Shown here one piece after another: positions 17,564 through 26,000 of a stretch of DNA of 64,000 nucleotides; the stretch's first letter is position 1; every line of letters starts with the position of its first letter. A program made the translations under genes and the position numbers. Under the pieces are notes generated by a model. It saw nothing but the letters and a program-made list of their open reading frames with translations. It had not been told where the DNA came from and ran no database searches. Source of the stretch: DATHBD01 sp035296325 (GTDB lineage: Bacteria; Actinomycetota; Actinomycetes; Mycobacteriales; Micromonosporaceae); contig DATHBD010000016.1 in NCBI GenBank assembly GCA_035296325.1, positions 62,001 to 126,000 of the forward strand. The letters are read 5' to 3'.

Positions 17564-19344
17564 GACGCACCGGCCTTCGCGCCCTGGCTGGTAGCGCCGT
17601 CCTCGGCGTGGTCAGCGTCGGCCCGCCGGAGCCTGCCCTGTTCCGCCCGCTGGTCGGCGCGATCCTCAACACCGGTCGAGCCAGAACTCAGCAGGCGCCC
17701 CACCAGGTCAGCCTCGTCCTCGAACTCCCGCCACAGGGCTGCGGTCTGTAGCTCGACCGCCTCGCGGCGGCGCTCGAGGTTGACCCGACGTTGCTGGAGC
17801 TCGCCGGCTCGAGCTGTGCCGTCAAAACGTTCCCTTGCCTCCTGGGCCTGGCGAGCGGACCCGGTAAGGACCCCCTGCGGGCCGACGTAGACGTCGGCCA
17901 GCTCGATGCCTTGACTGGTGAGGAGGAACTCGCGGATCTGGTTGGAATGGGCCATGCCGCGGGACTTGAGCACGTACAGGACCCGGTTGTGTTCCCCGTT
18001 GCCCTCCATGGTCTTGACCAGGAGCCAGGTGTCCACGAGGGAAGCCAGCTGCTGACTGGCCTGGGCCGGATCGCCGCCGGCGTTGAGGCTGGTCAACAGG
18101 GCGGTCACGCCCTTGCTCTTCAAGAAGTCGACCTGACGGGTGAGCATCGCCGAAACGTCCATGCCCGTCCCGACGCGCAGGAAGTCGGACACCGGGTCCA
18201 TCACCACGACCGAGGGACCGAACTCGCCGACCGACTTCTGCATGGCGAACAGGTGCGCCTCCAGCCCGAGAATGCTGGGTCGGGAGCACCGGAACTCCAG
18301 GAGCCCGGCATCGACCCATCGCATCAAGTCGATACCCACGGACGACATGTTCCGGATGATCTCAGCCTCGGACTCCTCGAAGGCGAAGTACATCGCCCGG
18401 TCGCCCCCGCGGCAGGTCACCTCGCAGAACTGGGCTGCCAGGGTCGACTTTCCGGTGCCGGCGGTGCCGGTGACGAGGACCGTGCTGCCCTTGTAGAAGC
18501 CACCGTCACCGAGCATGGCGTCAAGACGGGGGACGCCCGTCGACAGGCACACCGTCGAGATGTTGTGCCGCAGGCTCAGTGACGTGATGGGCAGCACGGA
18601 TACGCCAGATTCGCCGATCAGGAACGGGTACTCGTTGGTGCCGTGCAGGGAGCCTCGGTATTTGAGGATCCGCAGGCGTCGGGTGGAGGTCTGCTCGGTT
18701 ACCCGGTGGTCAAGCACGATGACGCAGTCCGACACGTACTCCTCGATGCCGTGGCGGCTCAGCGTTCCCTCGCCTCGCTCAGCAGTGATCAGGGAGGTGA
18801 CCCCTCGGTCCTTGAGCCAGCTGAACAGGCGACGCAACTCGGTGCGGAGAATCGCGCTGTTCGGGAACGCGCCGAACAGGACCTCGAGGGTGTCGATGAC
18901 GACACGCTTCGCGCCGACCGCGTCGATGGCTGCACCGAGCCGCAGGAAGAGCCCGTCGAGGTCCCACTCGCCCGTCTCTTCCATCTCCGCGGCGACAACC
19001 TTGATGTGGTCGATAATGAGCTGCCCGTCGGCCGTGGCCCGAGCGAGGTCAAATCCCAGCGAGGCGAAGTTGGCGACGAGGTCGTCGGCGGTTTCCTCGA
19101 ACGCCACGAAGAGGCCGGGCTCGTCGAACTGGGTGATCCCGCGTACCAGGAACTCCATGGCGAGCAGCGTCTTGCCGCAACCGGCCGGCCCGCAGACGAG
19201 GGTGGACCGGCCACGCGGCAAGCCGCCCCCGGTGACCTCGTCGAGGCCGCTGATTCCGGTCGGGGTCTTCGGGAACGACTGCGCTGGAGTGACCGACCCG
19301 TTGGGGGTCGGCCGGTGACTGTCACGTTTCTGCTCGGTTGCCAT
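17560..19344 (-). CDS. kaiC: KaiC-family double ATPase
   Basis: A 594 aa KaiC with two RecA-like domains. CI has Walker A GPAGCGKT (52-59) and the catalytic Glu pair in VAFEETADD. CII has Walker A GTAGTGKS (about 290-297) and FAFEESEAE. At the CII autophosphorylation site, cyanobacterial Ser431-Thr432 align here with Ala-Ser (QLASLVDT, around residue 433), leaving a single candidate Ser. The C terminus extends about 80 residues beyond the usual end as a charged, probably coiled-coil segment (LQQRRVNLERRREAVELQ). There is no KaiA in the window. The start at 19344 has GAGGA eight bases upstream. It leads the kaiC-kaiB-kaiB-kinase operon. Confidence 0.93.
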   Translation of the reverse strand: MATEQKRDSHRPTPNGSVTPAQSFPKTPTGISGLDEVTGGGLPRGRSTLVCGPAGCGKTLLAMEFLVRGITQFDEPGLFVAFEETADDLVANFASLGFDLARATADGQLIIDHIKVVAAEMEETGEWDLDGLFLRLGAAIDAVGAKRVVIDTLEVLFGAFPNSAILRTELRRLFSWLKDRGVTSLITAERGEGTLSRHGIEEYVSDCVIVLDHRVTEQTSTRRLRILKYRGSLHGTNEYPFLIGESGVSVLPITSLSLRHNISTVCLSTGVPRLDAMLGDGGFYKGSTVLVTGTAGTGKSTLAAQFCEVTCRGGDRAMYFAFEESEAEIIRNMSSVGIDLMRWVDAGLLEFRCSRPSILGLEAHLFAMQKSVGEFGPSVVVMDPVSDFLRVGTGMDVSAMLTRQVDFLKSKGVTALLTSLNAGGDPAQASQQLASLVDTWLLVKTMEGNGEHNRVLYVLKSRGMAHSNQIREFLLTSQGIELADVYVGPQGVLTGSARQAQEARERFDGTARAGELQQRRVNLERRREAVELQTAALWREFEDEADLVGRLLSSGSTGVEDRADQRAEQGRLRRADADHAEDGATSQGAKAGAS

Positions 19345-19864
19345 GCCTACGTCCTCGAGTTGTCAGGCGTCCACCGGTAACGGACGACGATCGTGCGCTC
19401 GTGCAGGCCCAACCAGGCGTCTCGGGAACCGCTGTAATTTCTCGCTGCCGTCAGTACATACCTTCAACGGAAGAAGTTCTCGTAAAACCGGTAAGTGACC
19501 TGCTCGCCCGCCCACCGCCGCATCGCCCTCGACGGACGCCCGGTTACGACGCTCGAGTCAGGCGTGATGGCGGCCCGCGCCGCGGCGATGTCCGGCGTCG
19601 CCGTGCCGAACCTGTGATCTGGCGCCTTGAGCGAACGGGTATGAGATCGTTGAGCAGCCGGATCCCACGCCGGCGATCGACGCTGAGGCAACGGCGCAAG
19701 TGCCGACGCCTGCTGGACCGTGGGCGGGCTTCGGCCGACGTAGCGGCGTCGGGGGCGACCGACGCCCGAGGATGCGCCGGCGTTCGCGGTGCCGGTGGGT
19801 CGGTCAAACGCGACCAGCGCCCCACCAGGTCGTGGCCGGCTCGGCCCCCGCGAAAGGAGAAACC
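19345..19864. promoter_or_regulatory. 520-bp divergent region between kaiC and the response regulator
   Basis: It must contain the promoters of both the kai operon and the receiver-HEAT-GT2 operon. No -35/-10 pair stands out. Apart from a possible gene remnant at its left part, the rest looks non-coding. Confidence 0.5.
19464..19601 (-). pseudogene. Possible remnant of an NmrA/SDR-type NAD(P)-binding gene
   Basis: The leftward frame ending at 19464 reads AARAAITPDSSVVTGRPS followed by RAMRRWAGEQ. This resembles the extreme C terminus of NmrA-like SDR proteins, where TGRP-aromatic-W precedes the end. No upstream part of such an enzyme is present. It could be a decayed insertion into the kai divergent promoter, or chance. 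Confidence 0.28.
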
Positions 19865-20239
19865 TTGACTGCGATACTCGTCGCCGAGGACGACGCCGAT
19901 ATCCGTGATCTCGTGGCGTTCAAGCTCGAGCAGGCCAACTTCGAGGTGCTTCCGGTCGGTGACGGGGTCGCGGCGCTGGAGGCGGCGCGGGCACATCACC
20001 CGCGGTTGGCCGTGCTGGACGTTTCGATGCCGGGGATGTCAGGGCTGGATGTGTGTCGTCTGTTGCGCGCCGATCCAGTTACCCAGGACATCCTGGTCAT
20101 CCTGCTCACCAATCGCGTGCAGGAGCACGACGTCGAGGGTGGCTTCTCCGCCGGGGCGGATGACTACCTGACCAAGCCGTTCATTCCGGGCGAGCTGGTG
20201 TCGCGGATTCAGGTCCTGTTGAGAAGAGCACGAGCATGA
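19865..20239 (+). CDS. Single-domain response regulator (receiver only)
   Basis: A 124 aa CheY-like receiver. The acidic pair is in VAEDDADIRD, the phosphoacceptor Asp in LAVLDVSMPGMSGLD, the switch Thr in ILLTNR and the Lys in YLTKPFIPGEL. It has no output domain, so it must act by protein contact. The start is TTG at 19865, five bases behind AAAGGAG; an upstream extension has no receiver character. It heads an operon with a HEAT protein and a glycosyltransferase and diverges from kaiC. It is a natural acceptor for the Hpt or receiver domains of the neighbouring hybrid kinases, though that link is inferred. Confidence 0.9.
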   Translation: MTAILVAEDDADIRDLVAFKLEQANFEVLPVGDGVAALEAARAHHPRLAVLDVSMPGMSGLDVCRLLRADPVTQDILVILLTNRVQEHDVEGGFSAGADDYLTKPFIPGELVSRIQVLLRRARA

Positions 20240-20242
20240 GAC

Positions 20243-21472
20243 GTGTCGAGCGCAGGGTGGGCCGCGGGCGATCCACGGTTCGCCCTGGTCGTCATCGGGC
20301 GACGCGTGCCTGACGTGATCAGCGCGGTCACCTACGCCGCGCTTCTGCTGCTGGCCGGCGTGGGATCGCTGGGTGTTGCGGTCGTGCTGGTGCGCGGTGT
20401 GCGCTTGATGCGGGCACGGCGACAGGTTCGGCTGGCAGCCGTGCCGCGGATGGCGTTGCTGCGGTTCGCGGCCGAGAGCGGGGCTGAGGGCGCGGACGAG
20501 TTGGTAACCATGGCGCCCGCCGCCTGGCGGTCGATCGAGCGGACGGCGGTCAACCTGCTCGGCAAGATCCGCGGAGATGCCCATCAGGCCCTGGTGACCG
20601 TGTTCGAGCGCCGAGGCGCCGCCGACGACGCCCTGCGAGCACTGCACAGCCGTAGCGGCGTCCGGCGGGCACGTGCCGCGGAGGCGCTGGGCAACCTCGG
20701 CCGACGTGACGCCGTCGCAGCGCTGTGCGTGCTGCTGCGCGACCCGCGTTCCGAGGTCCGGGTCGTCGCCGTGCGGGCGCTGGGCCGGATCGGCGACCCG
20801 GCTGCGGCCGAACCGCTGCTCGCCAGCCTGGCCGACATCGATCCGGCACCTTCGCTGGTCGTGGCGCACGCCCTGATCCAACTCGATCCGGCTGCGGAAC
20901 CGGCGTTGATCCGGGCGTTGCAGCACCCCGCGCCGTTGGTCCGGGTCACCGTCCTGGACGCGCTCGGCCTGCTGGGGGCAGCGGCGTCCGCCGTACCGGT
21001 CGCCGAGGTGGCCCGCGCGGACCCGTCCACCGAGGTGCGGGTGGCGGCGGTGGCCACGCTGGGTCGGTTGGGGGGCAGAGCCGCGCTCGCGCCGTTGGCG
21101 GAGGCGGTGCTCGCGCACGAGCCGGAACCGCTGCGGGCAGCCGCCGCACGGGCGCTCGGCGACCTGGGCAACGCCGCTGCGGTAGCTTCCCTGGGCTTGC
21201 TGTTGGACGATCCGCGGTACCGGGTGGCGCACGAGGCGGCGCGGGCACTTCGGCGACTCGGCCCGACCGGCTTGGCTGAGCTCCGGCGGGTGGCGCACGA
21301 GCCGCCCGGGACCGGGACCGGGCCGCCTACGGCGGTCGACAGCGATCCGTCGCCCCCCTCGTGGTCGAGCGCCGCGGCACACGCGCGGGAGGCACTGGCG
21401 ATGGCCGTCGTCGGGCGCGGCGAGCCGGACCCGGAACCGGAGGCAGTGCAGCCGCTGGCCCTCACACGATGA
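20243..21472 (+). CDS. Membrane-anchored HEAT-repeat protein
   Basis: A 409 aa protein with one N-terminal membrane helix (AALLLLAGVGSLGVAVVLV) and then about 300 residues of HEAT/PBS-lyase-like repeats, e.g. ARAAEALGNLGRRDAVAAL and RVVAVRALGRIGDPAAAEPL. Such repeats are protein-binding scaffolds. GTG at 20243 lies three bases after the receiver stop; GTG at 20308, just before the membrane helix, is an equally good start. Its stop overlaps the glycosyltransferase start (ATGA). Between a receiver and a membrane glycosyltransferase, it may pass the signal to the synthase at the membrane. Confidence 0.82.
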   Translation: MSSAGWAAGDPRFALVVIGRRVPDVISAVTYAALLLLAGVGSLGVAVVLVRGVRLMRARRQVRLAAVPRMALLRFAAESGAEGADELVTMAPAAWRSIERTAVNLLGKIRGDAHQALVTVFERRGAADDALRALHSRSGVRRARAAEALGNLGRRDAVAALCVLLRDPRSEVRVVAVRALGRIGDPAAAEPLLASLADIDPAPSLVVAHALIQLDPAAEPALIRALQHPAPLVRVTVLDALGLLGAAASAVPVAEVARADPSTEVRVAAVATLGRLGGRAALAPLAEAVLAHEPEPLRAAAARALGDLGNAAAVASLGLLLDDPRYRVAHEAARALRRLGPTGLAELRRVAHEPPGTGTGPPTAVDSDPSPPSWSSAAAHAREALAMAVVGRGEPDPEPEAVQPLALTR

Positions 21473-22923
21473 CGACGGCGGTGGAACTGCTACACGACCT
21501 GCTCGGGCTCGCCGACCACGCGATCGTCGGATACTTCATGGTCATCAACACCAGCTCCCTGCTCCTTATCGCGGTAGCTGGGTTGGAGTTGGCGCAGGGG
21601 CGCCGTCGACTGCTGTTCGCCGGCACCGATGACATGTTCCGAAGCCCGCTCACGCTCCCGGTCTCCATTATCGTGCCGGCGTACAACGAGGGCGCCGGGC
21701 TGGTCGTCGCGATCGAGGCGGTCGCCGCCCTGCGCTATCCCCGCTTCGAGATCGTCGTGGTCGACGACGGTTCGACCGACGACACCTTCGATCGGCTGCG
21801 GGAGCATTTCGACCTGATCGAAGTACCCCGGGTGGTTCCGCGGGAGGTGCCGTTCGTGGGTGAGGTGCGGTCGGTACATGTCGCCAGGTCGAACGCCGAC
21901 GCATTCGTGGTGATCCGTAAGGTCAACGGCGGCAAGTCCGATGCGTTGAACGTGGGCATCAACCTCGCGCAGTATCCGCTGCTCTGCATGCTCGACGCAG
22001 ATTCGGTGCTCGACCCGGACGCGCTGCTGTCGGTCGCGAAGCCCTTCGCCGACGACCCGTTGCGGGTCGTGGCGTGCGGCGGAGTCGTCCGGATCGCGAA
22101 CGGCTGCCGCGTCGTGTCCGGTCGAGTGGTCGATGTGCGCATGCCGCGGCAGTGGCTGGCGCGCATCCAGGTTGTGGAGTATCTGCGTGCCTTTCTCATG
22201 GGGCGCGCCGGCTGGTCGCGCGTCGGCGGCCTGCTGGTGATCTCCGGGGCGTTCGGCCTCTTTCGCCGTGACCTCGTCGTGAAGATCGGCGGGATGGCCC
22301 ACGACTGCGTCGGCGAGGACGCCGAACTCGTCGTCCGACTCCATCGCCACCTGCGGGCCGCGCGCGAGGACTATCGGGTGGTGTTCGTCGCCGAACCGGT
22401 GCTGTGGAGTGAAGCACCGACGACGTTGACGATCCTCGGCCGGCAACGCCGCCGCTGGCACCGCGGCCTCGCCGAGATCCTCAGCAGGCACCGGGCGATG
22501 CTGTTCAATCCGCGCTACGGCCGGATCGGTCTGGTGGCGTTGCCGTATTTCCTGGTCTTCGAGCTGCTGGCGCCCGTGGTCGAACTCGCCGCGCTCGCGG
22601 TGATTCCCCTCAGTCTGGCGGCAGGCGTCGTTGACCTCGACTTCATCTGGCGATTCATGCTCGTCGCGTACGGGTACGCGATGCTGATCAGCTTGACCGT
22701 GCTGCTGCTGGAGGAGGTCACATTCCACCGTTATCCGCGTTGGCGTGACCTGACCATCTGCGTCGCCGCCGCCGTGGTGGAAAACCTGGGCTACCGGCAG
22801 TTGCTGGCGTTCTGGCAGATGCGCGGGGCCTGGTCGGCGGTGCGGGGTAGAACGGCGGTCTGGGGGCAGATGACGCGCCAAGGCTTCGACGCACCCCCCG
22901 TCGACCAGTCGGCGGGCAGCTGA
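21469..22923 (+). CDS. Membrane glycosyltransferase family 2 (processive polysaccharide synthase-like)
   Basis: A 484 aa GT2 enzyme. It has an N-terminal membrane helix (about 17-40), a GT-A domain starting SIIVPAYNEGAG with VVVDDGSTDD, a DxD in LCMLDADSVLDPDAL, the acidic motif GEDAELVVRLHRH, and the Q/R-xxRW motif RQRRRWHRG. Three or four C-terminal helices follow. This is the pattern of PgaC/hyaluronan/cellulose-type synthases, so it probably extends a beta-linked polymer and exports or anchors it. The start at 21469 overlaps the HEAT gene stop; the frame opens at 21361 but that would lie inside the HEAT gene. The product sugar is unknown. Confidence 0.88.
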   Translation: MTTAVELLHDLLGLADHAIVGYFMVINTSSLLLIAVAGLELAQGRRRLLFAGTDDMFRSPLTLPVSIIVPAYNEGAGLVVAIEAVAALRYPRFEIVVVDDGSTDDTFDRLREHFDLIEVPRVVPREVPFVGEVRSVHVARSNADAFVVIRKVNGGKSDALNVGINLAQYPLLCMLDADSVLDPDALLSVAKPFADDPLRVVACGGVVRIANGCRVVSGRVVDVRMPRQWLARIQVVEYLRAFLMGRAGWSRVGGLLVISGAFGLFRRDLVVKIGGMAHDCVGEDAELVVRLHRHLRAAREDYRVVFVAEPVLWSEAPTTLTILGRQRRRWHRGLAEILSRHRAMLFNPRYGRIGLVALPYFLVFELLAPVVELAALAVIPLSLAAGVVDLDFIWRFMLVAYGYAMLISLTVLLLEEVTFHRYPRWRDLTICVAAAVVENLGYRQLLAFWQMRGAWSAVRGRTAVWGQMTRQGFDAPPVDQSAGS

Positions 22924-23088
22924 ACCGCGAGCACGTGGCGATTGGAACGCCGCGACGGTGTATGCGGCCGGCGAGTCGCGAACGGGTCCAGGCCCGGTCG
23001 GCGCTGGTCGGCACCGAGGATCACCGGATCGCGTATTTCGTTCGCGTATCCGGTTTAAGGTGAAAGCGTCAAACAGGGAGGGCCCCGC
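22924..23088 (+). promoter_or_regulatory. Upstream region of the third hybrid kinase with an inverted repeat
   Basis: At 23024-23053 an inverted repeat pairs CCGGATCGCG with CGCGTATCCGG (one-base bulge) around a 9 nt spacer. It lies 36 bp before the kinase start, a plausible operator position. It could also end transcription of the glycosyltransferase gene. Confidence 0.4.
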
Positions 23089-26000
23089 GTGGCCGCTGCG
23101 GTGGACGGGTCCGGCGTGATCCGTGCGAGGGATAGCGAACGGGTTTCGGCTGTGCTGCGGCTGGCGTCGAGCGTGGCGGCGAGCCTGGGCGGGTTGATCG
23201 GTGGCGTGGCCCTCATGGGTTGGTGGCTGGGAATTCCCTTCCTGTACAGCGGTGAGCCGGCCGCAGAGGAGGTGAAGCCGAACGCCGCCCTGGGCCTCGT
23301 GCTCAGCTGCGCCGCGTACTGGCTGCTGCGCAAACACCAATCAAGGTCGTGGATCCGGGTGATCGGCCGGACGGCGGCGGGGGCAGTCGTCGTCATCGCC
23401 ACCGCCAGTGCGGCCGAGCCCGTATTCGACGTCGACCTGCGCATCGCCTGGATCCTCCTCAGCGAGGCTGGAGCGACCGACGAGGCCGCGCGGATGGCGC
23501 CGAACACCGCAGCGGGCCTGGGACTACTCGGTCTGGCGTTGCTGTTGTTGCATACCCGGGCGGGGCGATGGTGGCCGTCGCACGGTCTGGCCTTGGCCGC
23601 CGGCGCGCTGGGCTTCCTCGCGCTGGTGGGGCACTCCACTGACCTCCCGTCGCTGTATGGGTTCGGCCACGTCACCGGGATGTCGGTTCCGACCGCGGTG
23701 GCTCTCCCGCTGTTGGCCCTGGGCCTGCTGCTGGTCCGGCCGGACCGGGGAGCATTGCAGCTGCTGAGCAGCGACAGTCCGGGCGGCGTTCTCGCGCGCC
23801 GGTTGCTGCCCGCGGCCGTGCTCCTCCCGGTGGCCTTGGCCTTGCTGCGCTGGGAGGGCGAGGCGCGAGGGCTTTACCACACCCAGACCGGGGTGTTTCT
23901 GTTCACCACGGCCGTGATCGTGTTGTTCACCGTGGCGATCTGGCAGGCCTCCCGCTACCTGGACAGCGCCGACCGGGCCGCCCGGCTGGCCGCGGACACC
24001 GCGCGCGCCAGCGAGCTGCGGGCCGAGGCCGAACACCGGCAGGCCCGTGAGGACATCGACCACTTCTTCGACCTCTCCCTCGACCTGTTGTGCATCGCCG
24101 GAACGGACGGGTACTTCAAGCGGCTGAACCCGGCCTGGGACGTCGTTTTCGGCTACCGCGACGGCGAACTACTCACCCAGCCCTTTGGCAGCTTCGTCCA
24201 TCCCGACGACGTGGCCGCCACCAACGCCCAGGTGGCCAGGCTCGCCGGCGGCGCGATGACGGCATCGTTCGAAAACCGGTACCGGTGCAAGGACGGCTCG
24301 TACCGATGGCTGCTGTGGAACACGGTGCCGTTGCTCGAGCGGGGGCTGCTCTACGCGGTGGCTCGCGACATCACCGAACGCAAGAACGCCGATGAGTCCT
24401 CCGCATGGCTGGCGGCGATCGTCAACTCCTCGGCTGACGCGATCATGGGGATGAACGTCGACGGCATCGTGACAAGTTGGAACCGCGGAGCCGAGCGGAT
24501 GTTCGGCTACACGACGCAGGAGATGTGCGGGCGCCCGGTGACGCGGCTCGCCCCCACGAACAGTGCCGACCAAGCCTCTCTCCTGGCCAGCATCGGTCGC
24601 AGCGAGGCCCTCGAGCAGCACGAGACGACCCGGCTGCGCAAGGACGGCCAGGTCATCGATGTGTCGTTGACCCTCTCTCCGGTCCGCGCCCCGGACGGAT
24701 CCGTGATGGGCGCCTCGGTCATCGCCCGCGACATCACCGAGAACCGGCGGGTTGTCGAAACGCTGCGGATTCAGCAGGAGCAGACCAACTCCATCATCGC
24801 CACCGCCGGTGACGCGTTCGTCGGCATGGACGCCGCCGGGCTGATCACGGAGTGGAACCGAGCCGCCGAGAAGCTCTTCGGCTGGCCTCGGGATGAGGTG
24901 GTTGGACGAGTCCTGGCCGAGATCCTCATCCCGGAGCGGTACCGCGAACTGCACCATGCCGGCCTGCGCCGCGTGTTGGCCGGCGGCGAGCCGCAGATAC
25001 TCGATCGGCGCATCGAGATTCCCGCGCTGCACCGCGACGGCCGGGAAGTGCTGGTGGAACTCGCCGTCTGGTGTCTCACCTCCGCAAAAACCGAGCGCTT
25101 CAGCGCCTTTATCCGCGACATCAGCCAACGCAAGCAGATCGAGAACGACCTCGCGCACGCCCGCGACCAGGCCCTGGAGGCGTCCCGGCTCAAATCGGAG
25201 TTCCTCGCAACGATGAGCCATGAGATCCGCACGCCGATGAACGGGGTCATCGGACTGACCGGGCTGCTCCTCGACAGCACACTCAACGACACCCAACGCC
25301 GCTACGCCGACGGTATCCATACGTCCGGCAACGTCCTGCTATCGGTGATCAACGACATCCTCGACTTCTCGAAGATCGAAGCTGGGAAGCTCGTGCTCGA
25401 CGACGCCCCGGTCAACCTTCGCGAACTCGTCGACGAGGTCACCGAGCTGGTTGCCGACACCGCGCGCAGCAAGGGCCTGGAGCTGATCGGCTACTGTGAC
25501 CCGTCCCTGCCCACGTCGCTGCGCGGTGACCCGGTGCGACTCCGCCAGATCCTGCTCAACTTCGCCACCAACGCGGTCAAATTCACCGACAGGGGCGAAG
25601 TCCTCATCCAGGTGCGACCCGGCCCGTCCGCACCTCGTGCAACCGACGGCACCGCCGCCTCCACCGGCCCGGTCGAGGTCTGGTTGGAGGTGGTGGACAG
25701 CGGAATCGGCATCGCCGCCAAGGACCGCGACCGGTTGTTCGACGCGTTCGCCCAGGTCGACGCCTCCACCACCCGAAGGTTCGGTGGCACCGGCCTGGGT
25801 CTGGCTATCTGCCGCGAGCTAGCCACGGCGATGGGCGGCCAGATCGGCGTGGACAGCCGAATCGGCTCCGGCAGCACCTTCTGGTCCGTGATCCCACTGC
25901 ACCCGGCGGAAGCCGACGAACAGCCGAAGCCATCCATGGATACCAGTCTCGAAGGCCTTCGGGTGCTTGTCGTGGACGACAACGACACCAACCGGCTCAT

